Shown here one piece after another: positions 52,567 to 60,911 of a DNA stretch of 64,000 nt (positions are counted from its first letter, which is position 1; each line of letters begins with the position of its first letter). The translations under genes and the position numbers were made by a program. Below the pieces are notes generated by a model that was not told where the DNA came from, made no database searches, and saw nothing but the letters and a program-made list of their open reading frames with translations. Source of the stretch: Chryseobacterium mulctrae (GTDB lineage: Bacteria > Bacteroidota > Bacteroidia > Flavobacteriales > Weeksellaceae); assembly GCF_006175945.1 (NCBI RefSeq), contig NZ_VAJL01000001.1, positions 1,426,001 through 1,490,000 of the forward strand, given 5' to 3'.

Positions 52567-52676
52567 ACGAAATTAAGTTTAAAAAAGAATTTTATTAATG
52601 AATAAAATTTCACATAAATCTGAAAAAAATTTTAACCTTAAGCAATTTTAAACATCAAAAAGGGAAATACAACACC

Positions 52677-53027
52677 ATGAAGATCTTCAAAACTGTTTCT
52701 CTGATTATTTTTACAGCAACTTCAATGTCAATTTCTGCACAACAATATGAGCCCGTAATTTTAGAAACTAAAAAGGGAAATGAAAATCACAATGCTTCCA
52801 ATAAAAACGAAAAAGTAAAGTACTTTATGCAGTTCGGAATCATGTCACGAAAACACGATAGCTTCAAAGAAAAATACGGAGTACACGTAGTGTATGAAAA
52901 CTGCGTTATCACTGCATTCATGTCTGAAAAAGCAAAAAAGAATAATCAGGAAGTTGCACAATATTTAAACAAAAAATATGGTGAAAGCTGGAAAAAAGAT
53001 TTAGAAATAATTCCTTACGGTTTATAA
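52677..53027 (+). CDS. Small secreted protein of unknown function
   Basis: Protein of 116 residues. A signal peptide (MKIFKTVSLIIFTATSMSISAQ) is followed by a basic, Asn/Lys-rich region and a hydrophilic tail (KYGVHVVYENCVITAFMSEKAKKNN) with a single Cys. I do not recognise it. Its last bases overlap the end of the convergent ABC transporter gene (53022), so transcription from both sides may interfere. A palindrome lies upstream. Confidence 0.68.
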   Translation: MKIFKTVSLIIFTATSMSISAQQYEPVILETKKGNENHNASNKNEKVKYFMQFGIMSRKHDSFKEKYGVHVVYENCVITAFMSEKAKKNNQEVAQYLNKKYGESWKKDLEIIPYGL

Positions 53028-54779
53028 ACTCTGTTTTTCTTCTACCTCAACTTCGTGTCTCAGCTGTGCTTTATATAAAGTAGAATAATATCCGTTTTTA
53101 TCTAAAAGCTCCAGATGTTTACCTTCTTCAACGATTTTACCATGCTCCATCACGATGATTTTATCAGCTTTCTCAATGGTTGAAAGTCTGTGAGCAATGA
53201 TAATTGATGTTCTGTTTTTGGTAATTTTCTCGGTCGCTCTCTGGATTAATTTTTCACTTTCGTGGTCTATTGATGAAGTAGCTTCATCCAAAATCAAGAT
53301 TTTAGGATCTGATAAATAAGCTCTTAGGAAAGACAAAAGCTGTCTCTGTCCTAATGAAATAGACGAACCTCTTTCACTTACCACAAATTCGTAACCTCCG
53401 GGAAGACTTTCAATAAAGTCATCAACTTCAATTTCTCTTGCACCAGCTTTTATTTTTTCTAAAGTTACCTCATCATCACCAAATGCAAGATTTTCGTAAA
53501 TACTTCCATGGAATAGGAAAACATCCTGCAAGACCACGCCGATATGACTTCTCAGATTATACAGTTCGTAATCTTTAAGCTCAACATCATCAATGTAAAT
53601 TTCGCCCGAATTGATATCATACAGTCTTGTAATTAAACTGATAATGGTAGATTTACCGGCTCCGGTTGCTCCGACAATTGCCACAGTTTCTCCCGGATTA
53701 ACTTTAAAATCAATTCCTTTTAAAACTTCCTGCTTTTCGTCATAAGCAAAACGGACATTTTTGAATTCTATTTTTCCGTCGAAGTGATCTTTTTTTACAG
53801 TTCCAGTATTCGGCATTGCGTAATCTTCATCCATCACGCCTAAAACTCTTTCTGCACCAACAATTCCACGCTGAATGTTATTGAAACGGTCTGCAATCTG
53901 TCGTAAAGGACGAATCAACATCGAAATAAACTGAATAAATGCAATTACCACACCCGCACTTATGGTAATGTAACCTCCATAAAAAAGGACAAAACCAATA
54001 AAAAGAGATGAAATCAATTCAACAACAGGAAAAAACAAAGAGAAGATAAAAACTGTTCTCAGCAAAGCGCTTTTTAAAGTGATATTAATATCATCAAACT
54101 TTTTAAACTCTGCTTTCTGTCTATTAAATACCTGAATAATCGGCATTCCCGCCAATCTTTCCTGCACAAAAGAATTTTGATTGGAAGTCCAGGTTCTTTC
54201 ATCACCAAAAGCTTTCTTCAGTCTTTTCTGGAAAAATCTTGTAATCACAACCATTAAAGGTAAAATGGCAAGAGAAATATAACTCAGATGCACATCAACC
54301 TGAAACATCATAAATAAAACAAAGACAATTCTCAAAACATCCCCGAAAACCATTAGAAAACCGTCTGTATAAACTGTTGCAATAGTTTCTACATCACCAA
54401 CTGCTCTCGTTACCAACTGACCAATCGGAGTTTTGTCAAAAAAAGCAGTTCTGAAATAAATCAGCTTATTATAAAGTCTTTCACGAATGTCTCTGATAAC
54501 ATTCTGCGAAATATAATTTGAAAAGTAAACTAAAAAGAAATTTAAAATCGTTTCGGCAAAAACCAACCCAACCAAGGCATAAATATGCCTCATCATGAGC
54601 GCTTTATCTTTAAGCTTCGTGATGTCATTATCTACAATCTGCATTGTAAGATAAGGTCTGTATGTAGAAACAACCGATAATATGATGGAAATAATCAGGG
54701 TAAAAATAAACCAAGAACGAAACTTCATCCCAATGAAGAAAAGCCTTTTTACAATTGCCCAGGTATCTTGTTTTTTCAT
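53022..54779 (-). CDS. ABC exporter, fused membrane and ATPase domains (lipid/drug type)
   Basis: Half-transporter of 585 residues. About six membrane helices (about 20-310) precede an ATP-binding domain with Walker A GATGAGKST (about 370-378), ABC signature SLGQRQLL (about 475) and Walker B ILILDEATSSID (about 495-506). The layout is that of MsbA/multidrug exporters, which work as dimers. The frame is open 15 codons further upstream, but the start MKKQDTWAIVKRL at 54779 is preferred: the promoter at 54822-54854 lies in the extension. The substrate is unknown. Confidence 0.92.
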   Translation of the reverse strand: MKKQDTWAIVKRLFFIGMKFRSWFIFTLIISIILSVVSTYRPYLTMQIVDNDITKLKDKALMMRHIYALVGLVFAETILNFFLVYFSNYISQNVIRDIRERLYNKLIYFRTAFFDKTPIGQLVTRAVGDVETIATVYTDGFLMVFGDVLRIVFVLFMMFQVDVHLSYISLAILPLMVVITRFFQKRLKKAFGDERTWTSNQNSFVQERLAGMPIIQVFNRQKAEFKKFDDINITLKSALLRTVFIFSLFFPVVELISSLFIGFVLFYGGYITISAGVVIAFIQFISMLIRPLRQIADRFNNIQRGIVGAERVLGVMDEDYAMPNTGTVKKDHFDGKIEFKNVRFAYDEKQEVLKGIDFKVNPGETVAIVGATGAGKSTIISLITRLYDINSGEIYIDDVELKDYELYNLRSHIGVVLQDVFLFHGSIYENLAFGDDEVTLEKIKAGAREIEVDDFIESLPGGYEFVVSERGSSISLGQRQLLSFLRAYLSDPKILILDEATSSIDHESEKLIQRATEKITKNRTSIIIAHRLSTIEKADKIIVMEHGKIVEEGKHLELLDKNGYYSTLYKAQLRHEVEVEEKQSL

Positions 54780-54821
54780 TATTGAAATTGACGTAAAGAA
54801 TTGTTTTGAAAAAATTCTCTG

Positions 54822-54854
54822 CAAAAATACGGCTTTAAAATTTTACTGGTCAAA
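54822..54854 (-). promoter_or_regulatory. Promoter of the ABC exporter gene
   Basis: On the minus strand TTTG is followed after 21 bases by TATTTTTG, a perfect TAnnTTTG -7 box. This supports the start at 54779. Confidence 0.7.
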
Positions 54855-54901
54855 GAATTGAGATAGAAAATTAAAGATATCTTTTATTTACTGATGTATA
54901 T

Positions 54902-55255
54902 TTAGTGAAGGTTCTTTGTATGTTCGGCACCTATTTCTTCAATTTCCAAAACCGGACTTTGAGTATTTTCTTTTATGAATCTGTTCTCAAGAATTCTGTA
55001 CACTCCATAAACACAACCAATCGCAAATAGCCAACTGATAATATTAATTCCTGAAAAACCTGCGTAATTATTGTCATTCAAGGAATTTGGATCTGTAAAA
55101 GCAACATACATTCCGTAGGAAAACAAAAACAATAGCTGGAATCCTAAATAAATACCGATCGCCAAAAGCCCGAAATGCCATTTTGTTTTACCAAATCTCT
55201 CAGCCAAACCTGCATAATAACGATATGCGCCCACAAGAATAATTATTGACATCAT
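54902..55255 (-). CDS. Hypothetical membrane protein
   Basis: Protein of 117 residues from MMSIIILVGAYRYY at 55255; upstream in-frame codons run into a palindromic repeat and are discarded. Three hydrophobic segments are seen (about 2-14, 27-48, 68-85), and the tail is hydrophilic (KENTQSPVLEIEEIGAEHTKN). The C-terminal repeat region and small size suggest a membrane protein with a soluble end; I do not recognise the family. It lies downstream of truA in the same direction, 130 bases after its start region. Confidence 0.65.
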   Translation of the reverse strand: MMSIIILVGAYRYYAGLAERFGKTKWHFGLLAIGIYLGFQLLFLFSYGMYVAFTDPNSLNDNNYAGFSGINIISWLFAIGCVYGVYRILENRFIKENTQSPVLEIEEIGAEHTKNLH

Positions 55256-55284
55256 AGTTTTTAGTTTTTTAATCTTTTTTTGAA

Positions 55285-55382
55285 TTAAACACAAATTACA
55301 CAAATATTTTTCACAAATTAGCACAAAAGCACGAAAATTATTTGTGAAGATTAGTGTTGATATTCGTGAAATTTGTGTTTAA
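55285..55382. repeat. Inverted-repeat element between truA and the small membrane protein
   Basis: TTAAACACAAATTACACAAA... (55285-55307) and its inverse at 55360-55382 pair at 21 of 23 positions. The 52-base interior also has ATTTGTGAAG-like motifs. It is an intergenic element without a gene; its ends touch the truA stop region. Confidence 0.78.
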
Positions 55383-55385
55383 ATA

Positions 55386-56120
55386 TCAATGAAATTCATA
55401 ACCTACATCCACCAAAAACAGCGCGTGAGCCGGAGCAGAAGTTCCCGCGGAATTTCGGTTTTTATTTTCGATCACTTTTCTAATATCTTCCGGCTGTATT
55501 TTTCCAGAACCTACTTCTACCATTGTTCCTACAATCGCTCTTACCATATTTCGCAGAAAACGGTTTGCTGAAATGGTGAATTTTAATTCGGTTCCGTTTT
55601 GCTCCCATTCTGCTTTATACATTTTGCAGAGATTGGTTTTGTTGTCGGTATGCAGTTTTGCAAAACTGGTAAAATCTTCATATTCAAAAAGAATTTTGCA
55701 GGCTTCATTCATTTTATTAATGTCTAAAGGTTTTCGCCAATGTTGCCAAGCCGAATCCTGCGTAAACGGATTTTTTTCCAAAGAAATATAATATTCATAG
55801 GTTCTGAAAGTCGCATCAAAACGAGCATGAAAATCATTTTTAACTTCAAAAATTCGTTTTATCGAAATATCCGCAGGCAAAAAACTATTCAATTTATGTG
55901 AAAGATGATCACTCAAAACCTGATCGGTCTCAAAATGGGCAAACATTTTCTTGGCGTGAACTCCGGTATCTGTTCTTCCGGCTCCTGTTGTTTTAATTTC
56001 TTCCCTTAAAATCGTAGAAAGAGCTCTTTCTAATTCTTCCTGTACGGAAATATCTTTTGGCTGAATCTGATAACCAAAGTAATTTTTACCGTTGTATGAA
56101 AATTCTATAAAATATCTCAA
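55386..56120 (-). CDS. truA: tRNA pseudouridine synthase A
   Basis: Enzyme of 244 residues that makes pseudouridine at positions 38-40 of tRNA anticodon stems. The catalytic motif GAGRTDTGVHA carries Asp51; FLRNMVRAIVGTMVEVG and SAGTSAPAHALFLVDVGY follow in the usual order. The length is normal for TruA. Divergent from lpxK with 184 bases between, and followed closely by the 55285-55382 repeat. Confidence 0.95.
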   Translation of the reverse strand: MRYFIEFSYNGKNYFGYQIQPKDISVQEELERALSTILREEIKTTGAGRTDTGVHAKKMFAHFETDQVLSDHLSHKLNSFLPADISIKRIFEVKNDFHARFDATFRTYEYYISLEKNPFTQDSAWQHWRKPLDINKMNEACKILFEYEDFTSFAKLHTDNKTNLCKMYKAEWEQNGTELKFTISANRFLRNMVRAIVGTMVEVGSGKIQPEDIRKVIENKNRNSAGTSAPAHALFLVDVGYEFH

Positions 56121-56289
56121 TGTGAATCAATATTAGATTTTAGAAATAAAATGTGCGGAATGATAAAATATTGTCCTTTGTTTTACTTCTTAAACGTTCC
56201 TGCAAAAATACTTTAATTTGATGGCAAAAAAAATTGTTAATTTATTTCGAAAACTGATTAAAAATATCAATTAACGGTTTTAAAATTCT

Positions 56290-56297
56290 TATTTTTG
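56290..56297 (+). promoter_or_regulatory. -7 box of the lpxK promoter
   Basis: TATTTTTG (TAnnTTTG) ends only 7 bases before the lpxK ATG, so the leader would be very short. No TTG at -33 is visible. Confidence 0.6.
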
Positions 56298-56304
56298 TCA
56301 GCGT

Positions 56305-57333
56305 ATGAAAAGATGGTACCTCTACCCTTTTTCCTTAGGTTATCACATGGTTACGGGCATCCGAAACACAATGTACGATCTGGGAATTTTTAAGTCTACG
56401 AAATTCAAGACACCGATTATCAATGTCGGCAATCTTTCTGTGGGCGGAAGCGGAAAATCACCAATGGTGATGTATTTGGCAAAATCTTTATCAAAACATT
56501 ACAGAACAGGCGTTCTTTCCAGAGGTTACGGCAGATTAACGAAAGGATATGATGTAACCAACTACGACAGTAATTATAAAACTGTGGGTGATGAAGCGAT
56601 GCAGCTTTTTGAGCGTTTTAAAAACCGTTTTGTAATCGCAGTTTCCGAAGACCGAGTTCCCGGAGCAAAAAAAGTAATCGATGATATGGATCTTGATGTG
56701 TTGATTCTTGATGATGCCATGCAGCACAGAGCCATCAAAGCAGGATTCAATATTTTGATGACCGATTTTAATGATCCTTACTTTAAAGATCATCTTCTTC
56801 CGGCTGGAGATTTAAGAGAATCTAGAGCAGGAGCAAAAAGAGCAGACATTATCATGGTCAGCAAATGTCCTGATGAACTGACTGAGGAAACCAAGCAATA
56901 TTATATTTCAAGGATAAAACCGGAGCGCAGTCAAAAAGTGTTTTTCTCATCTATTGGATATGACGAAAATGTTTATTCAAGAGAGAAAATGCTTCCGGAT
57001 AACAATCTGAATTATTACGACATTCTTTTGATCACAGGAATTGCCAATCCGAAACCTTTATTGGCACATTTAGCAAAGTTTTCGCAACGTGTAAAGCACC
57101 TGAAATTCAGAGATCATCATAATTTTACTGATGCGGATATTAAAAATATCATCGAAGAATACAAAAAAATGGGCGAATACAAATTAATCTTAACGACTGA
57201 AAAAGATTATGTACGCCTGAAAACTTTCGACTATCTTAGAGATATGGTCTATTACTGGCCAATCAATGTGGTGATTGATAAAAAGGAAGAATTCAATCAA
57301 ATGATTATGAATTATGTAAGTAAAAAACAATAG
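56305..57333 (+). CDS. lpxK: Tetraacyldisaccharide 4'-kinase
   Basis: Enzyme of 342 residues that phosphorylates the 4' position of the lipid A precursor at the inner membrane. A hydrophobic N-terminus is followed by NVGNLSVGGSGKSPM with the P-loop VGGSGKSP (about 46-53) and the family segments LSRGYGR, DDAMQHRAIK and LTTEKDYVRL. The length is normal. Unlike E. coli lpxK it has no msbA directly beside it, but an MsbA-type ABC exporter lies 1.5 kb upstream on the other strand. Confidence 0.95.
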   Translation: MKRWYLYPFSLGYHMVTGIRNTMYDLGIFKSTKFKTPIINVGNLSVGGSGKSPMVMYLAKSLSKHYRTGVLSRGYGRLTKGYDVTNYDSNYKTVGDEAMQLFERFKNRFVIAVSEDRVPGAKKVIDDMDLDVLILDDAMQHRAIKAGFNILMTDFNDPYFKDHLLPAGDLRESRAGAKRADIIMVSKCPDELTEETKQYYISRIKPERSQKVFFSSIGYDENVYSREKMLPDNNLNYYDILLITGIANPKPLLAHLAKFSQRVKHLKFRDHHNFTDADIKNIIEEYKKMGEYKLILTTEKDYVRLKTFDYLRDMVYYWPINVVIDKKEEFNQMIMNYVSKKQ

Positions 57334-57361
57334 AAAATCTGCGACGAAAGTTGCAGATTTT
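57334..57361 (+). terminator. Terminator after lpxK
   Basis: AAAATCTGCGAC pairs with GTTGCAGATTTT (one G-T pair) around a GAAA tetraloop, starting one base after the stop codon. Confidence 0.9.
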
Positions 57362-57439
57362 TCATTTACTATAGATTCTTTCAATTCTTAAATTTAAGCC
57401 AATTCATGCAATTTCATTTTTAATTTAGAGGGTAATGTT

Positions 57440-57447
57440 TAGATTTG
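57440..57447 (+). promoter_or_regulatory. -7 box of the TlpA-like gene
   Basis: TAGATTTG (TAnnTTTG) lies 20 bases before the ATG at 57467. No TTG element is visible upstream. Confidence 0.55.
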
Positions 57448-57466
57448 TAAAAATAAATATCTGCAT

Positions 57467-57982
57467 ATGAAACAGCTGTTAACTTTTATGATGTTGAGTA
57501 TTTTCACTTTGGGATGTGCACAAAAAACACCTGAAGTTTCTAAAACTCAATTTTCAAAAGAAGCATTAAATCAGAAACTGGAAGATGAAAATGGAAAAAA
57601 CATCAGCGTTCAGGAAATATTAAATCAACATAAAGGAAAAGTTTTAGTCATTGATTTTTGGGCTGGTTGGTGCAGAGATTGCCTTCAAGCATTACCAAAA
57701 GCTGAAGAATTGGAGAAAAACAATCCGAACATTGATTTCGTTTTCTTTTCATTAGAAAGATCAAAAGAAAAATTTGACAGCAGCCTGGAAAGATTTAATA
57801 TGAAAGAAAAAGAAAATTACTGGTTTGCTTCAGGCTGGAAAAACGACTTCAACAATTATATTGAACTCAACTGGATTCCGAGATATATGGTGATTGACCA
57901 AAAATCTAACATTGCAAAATATTATGCTATTTCTCCTGAAGATCCGGAAATACAAAAGACAATTGATAAACTTTTAAAATAA
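57467..57982 (+). CDS. TlpA-like thioredoxin-fold lipoprotein
   Basis: Protein of 171 residues. The lipobox TLGC gives lipid attachment at Cys17. The thioredoxin domain carries WAGWCRDC (Cys69, Cys72; a CxxC redox pair) in place of the usual WCGPC, and a cis-Pro in WIPRYMVID (about 142). It would reduce or oxidise disulfides of periplasmic proteins or of cytochrome biogenesis clients. Stands alone between lpxK and the polymerase gene. TlpA-like rather than DsbA-like, given the residue order. Confidence 0.88.
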   Translation: MKQLLTFMMLSIFTLGCAQKTPEVSKTQFSKEALNQKLEDENGKNISVQEILNQHKGKVLVIDFWAGWCRDCLQALPKAEELEKNNPNIDFVFFSLERSKEKFDSSLERFNMKEKENYWFASGWKNDFNNYIELNWIPRYMVIDQKSNIAKYYAISPEDPEIQKTIDKLLK

Positions 57983-58054
57983 AGTTGAGATTAAAATTTA
58001 GGCTAAATTTTAAATCTTAAACATAGAACTTTTCAACAAAAACCATAGAATCCA

Positions 58055-58062
58055 TATCTTTG
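58055..58062 (+). promoter_or_regulatory. -7 box of the DNA polymerase IV gene
   Basis: TATCTTTG (TAnnTTTG) ends only four bases before the ATG at 58067, implying a leaderless or nearly leaderless mRNA if this promoter is used. Confidence 0.55.
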
Positions 58063-58066
58063 TGAT

Positions 58067-59161
58067 ATGGATCTTTCTTTTCCACTCCGCAAAATAATTC
58101 ATGTTGATATGGATGCATTTTATGCTTCTGTGGAGCAGTATGACAATCCTGAATTACGAGGAAAAGCGATTGCAGTTGGCGGTGGTCATCGTGGAGTCGT
58201 TTCGGCGGCGAGCTATGAAGCAAGAAAATTTGGAGTCCGTTCTGCGATGCCCAGTAAAACTGCGAAAGAAAAATGTCCGCATTTAATTTTCGTTCCGCCT
58301 AGATTTGCACGGTACAAAGAAATTTCCAGAAAAATCCGCGAAATTTTCTACGAATACACCGATTTGGTAGAACCACTTTCTCTGGATGAAGCCTATCTTG
58401 ATGTTACCGAAAATAAAAAAGGGATTGAATCTGCGAATCAGATTGCCAAAGAAATCCGTCAGAAAATATTTGAAGAAACCGGTTTAACCGCTTCAGCAGG
58501 AATTTCAATTAATAAATTTTTAGCAAAAGTAGCTTCAGACATTAATAAACCAAACGGACAAAAAACTATTCACCCCGAAAAAATAGAAAAATTTCTGGAA
58601 GAATTGCCTGTTGAAAAGTTTTACGGCGTCGGAAAAGTTACCGCCAACAAAATGTTTAGCCTCGCAATTTATAAAGGAAAAGATCTAAAAAACAGATCTC
58701 TTGAAGATTTAACGAGACTTTTCGGAAAATCGGGGAAATATTATTACAATGTTGTTCGTGGAATTCATCATTCTGAGGTAAAACCCAACCGCATCCAAAA
58801 AAGCGTTGCCGTAGAACGTACGTTCTTCGAAGATCTTTTTGATGAACAGCAGATCAACGAAAAATTAGAAAATCTTAGCCAAGAACTTCATCAGCGTTTA
58901 CAGAAACATCAAATTCTAGGAAGATCTTTAACCTTGAAGATCAAATACAAAGATTTTTCATTATTTACCCGAAGTTTTACCAAGGAAGAATATTTTACAT
59001 CTCCCGAACAATATTTTGCAACTTCAAAAAAACTTTGGGAACTCCGTCCTTTTGATAAAGCGGTACGATTATTGGGACTATCATTGTCACACCTCAACAC
59101 CGAAGAAAAAAAGCAGGTTTCAGTACAGCTTAAAATTCCGTTTGAGGAGTTTGAAAATTAA
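58067..59161 (+). CDS. dinB: DNA polymerase IV (Y-family)
   Basis: Error-prone translesion polymerase of 364 residues. The palm carries the catalytic motifs IIHVDMDAFYASVEQ (Asp14, near the N-terminus) and SLDEAYLDVT (about 104-113), with the steric pocket SAMPSKTAKEKCP. The little-finger domain (about 245-364) ends in LLGLSLSHL and a short tail ISLxxPF-like QLKIPFEEFEN, which may bind the sliding clamp. Length is typical. No alternative ATG gives a complete catalytic motif, so the start is fixed. The alpha-amylase gene starts 42 bases later. Confidence 0.95.
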   Translation: MDLSFPLRKIIHVDMDAFYASVEQYDNPELRGKAIAVGGGHRGVVSAASYEARKFGVRSAMPSKTAKEKCPHLIFVPPRFARYKEISRKIREIFYEYTDLVEPLSLDEAYLDVTENKKGIESANQIAKEIRQKIFEETGLTASAGISINKFLAKVASDINKPNGQKTIHPEKIEKFLEELPVEKFYGVGKVTANKMFSLAIYKGKDLKNRSLEDLTRLFGKSGKYYYNVVRGIHHSEVKPNRIQKSVAVERTFFEDLFDEQQINEKLENLSQELHQRLQKHQILGRSLTLKIKYKDFSLFTRSFTKEEYFTSPEQYFATSKKLWELRPFDKAVRLLGLSLSHLNTEEKKQVSVQLKIPFEEFEN

Positions 59162-59203
59162 AAGATTGATTTTCAACACATAATCTCACCTAAAACATTA
59201 ACT

Positions 59204-60676
59204 ATGAACCAAACCATGATTCAGTTTTTCCACTGGTATACAGAAGGAAATGGGAAACTATGGAAGCAGGCAGAAAAACAGGCAAAATATTTATCCGAAT
59301 TCGGTATTACATCAGTATGGTTTCCTCCGGCTTATAAAGGAACGAATGGTGGATATTCTGTAGGATACGATGCTTACGATCTTTTTGACCTTGGAGAATT
59401 TGACCAAAAAAATTCAACTGCAACAAAATACGGAACCAAAAACGATTATAAAAAAGCCATTCAAAGCTTAAAGAAAAATAATATTGAGGTTATTGTAGAT
59501 GTGGTTTTAGGTCATAAAGCTGGTGGAGATGAATTAGAAAAATTTAAAGTAGTAAAAGTTGATGAAAACAACCGTGAAAAAGTCATTTCTTCAGAAATTG
59601 AAATAGAATCTTATACAAAATTTACTTTTCCGGGACGAGGAAAAAAATATTCAGATTTTGAATGGAATTTCACTTGCTTCAGCGGTGTAGATTATGCAGA
59701 AGGCAAAGAATCACATATCTATAAAATCAAATCTGAATATGGTGATGACTGGGAAGAAATGATCGATGATGAAAAAGGAAATTACGATTATCTGATGTTC
59801 AACGACATCGAACACCGAAATCCTCATGTGCGTGAAGAGCTGAATAAATGGGCAAAATGGTATTTTGATGAAACAGATTTTGATGGAGTAAGACTGGATG
59901 CTTTAAAGCATATTTCATTTGATTTTTATAAAGAATGGCTAACGATGCTCCGTTCCAATTCCGGAAAAAATATTTTTGCGGTTGGTGAATATTGGGCTCC
60001 CGGACAATTGAATTTATTGCAAAAATATATTGAAGCTACAGAAGGTTGTATGAGTCTTTTCGACAGTTCGCTTCAAAATAATTTTCACACCGCATCCAAA
60101 GAAGGTGATTCTTATGATTTAAGAAATATTTTGTCTGAAACTTTAACAGAAGCTGACCCGATGCATTCTGTGAGTCTAGTTGATAATCACGACACCCAAC
60201 CTTTGCAGGATTTGGAAGCTCCGGTTGAAGCTTGGTTCAAACCTCTTGCTTATGCCCTTATTTTATTGAGAGAAAAAGGATATCCTTGTGTTTTTTATCC
60301 AGATTTGTTTGGAGCTCATTATAAAGATAAAGACCGTGAAGGAAATGAGCAGGAAATATTTTTAGATAAAGTAGACGGTATTGAGGAACTTTTAAAAGCC
60401 AGAAAAGAAAATGCATACGGAATTCAAAGAGATTATTTTGAAGATGCCAATTGTTTAGGCTGGATTCGTGAAGGTGATGAAGAACATCAAGGTTGCGCCG
60501 TTGTTTTGAGCAATAAAGATTCTTACGAAAAACCTATGGAAATGGGTGAAAAGTATAGTGGGAAAATCTTTCATGATGCCTTAGGAAGATCTCAGGAAAA
60601 AGTACAAATACGAGAAGACGGTTGGGGAGATTTTCCTGTTCCTGCCGGAAATGTGAGTGTTTGGATTCCTGAATAA
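59204..60676 (+). CDS. Cytoplasmic alpha-amylase (GH13, AmyA/cytoplasmic type)
   Basis: Glycoside hydrolase of 490 residues without a signal peptide, matching intracellular alpha-amylases that degrade stored or imported glucans. Catalytic motifs are in order: DVVLGHKAGGD (region I), GVRLDALKHI (nucleophile Asp, about 232), VGEYW (acid Glu, about 262) and LVDNHDTQPLQ (about 326). A C-terminal all-beta domain (about 395-490) follows. Starts at 59204; a second Met at codon 5 is possible. It may cooperate with a glycogen pathway not seen here. Two palindromic elements follow. Confidence 0.93.
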   Translation: MNQTMIQFFHWYTEGNGKLWKQAEKQAKYLSEFGITSVWFPPAYKGTNGGYSVGYDAYDLFDLGEFDQKNSTATKYGTKNDYKKAIQSLKKNNIEVIVDVVLGHKAGGDELEKFKVVKVDENNREKVISSEIEIESYTKFTFPGRGKKYSDFEWNFTCFSGVDYAEGKESHIYKIKSEYGDDWEEMIDDEKGNYDYLMFNDIEHRNPHVREELNKWAKWYFDETDFDGVRLDALKHISFDFYKEWLTMLRSNSGKNIFAVGEYWAPGQLNLLQKYIEATEGCMSLFDSSLQNNFHTASKEGDSYDLRNILSETLTEADPMHSVSLVDNHDTQPLQDLEAPVEAWFKPLAYALILLREKGYPCVFYPDLFGAHYKDKDREGNEQEIFLDKVDGIEELLKARKENAYGIQRDYFEDANCLGWIREGDEEHQGCAVVLSNKDSYEKPMEMGEKYSGKIFHDALGRSQEKVQIREDGWGDFPVPAGNVSVWIPE

Positions 60677-60692
60677 TATTTTTAAAAAAATT

Positions 60693-60764
60693 CTCGCTGA
60701 TTTTGCAGATTGAGCAGATTTTAAGAATATTAAATAAATCAGCGTAATCTGCAAAATCAGCGAG
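60693..60764. repeat. Inverted-repeat element after the amylase gene
   Basis: The arms at 60693-60721 (CTCGCTGATTTTGCAGATT...) and 60736-60764 pair at 26 of 29 positions with a 14-base loop. It can form a long hairpin and might also end the amylase transcript, but a T run is absent. Probably a dispersed element. Confidence 0.75.
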
Positions 60765-60800
60765 AGATCAATATTCTAAAGCATTTATCACTCAAACTAT

Positions 60801-60870
60801 ATTTTGGCTAAAGCCCATATTGAAATTATAATTTTGGAATCGGGCTAAAGCCCGCTCCTATTGATATTTA
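60801..60870 (-). repeat. Two-palindrome dispersed repeat, copy 2
   Basis: On the minus strand this reads ATCAATAGGAGCGGGCTTTAG, then CCCG, and after about 20 bases GGGCTTTAGCCAAAAT. The order and motifs match copy 1 at 3731-3800 on the plus strand. Contains the perfect palindrome CGGGCTAAAGCCCG (60841-60854). Confidence 0.8.
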
Positions 60871-60873
60871 AAC

Positions 60874-60909
60874 AAAAAAAATCCAGCCTCTCAAGACTGG
60901 ATTTTTTTT
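60874..60909 (-). terminator. Terminator of the S9 peptidase gene
   Basis: TCCAG pairs with CTGGA, extended by an 8-base A/T run on both sides; it lies directly after the minus-strand stop codon at 60912. Confidence 0.85.
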
Positions 60910-60911
60910 TA

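Noticed and set aside
57989..58016. Inverted repeat GATTAAAATTTAG/CTAAATTTTAAATC after the TlpA-like gene
   Set aside because: AT-only with one extra base and no T tract; too weak to call a terminator.
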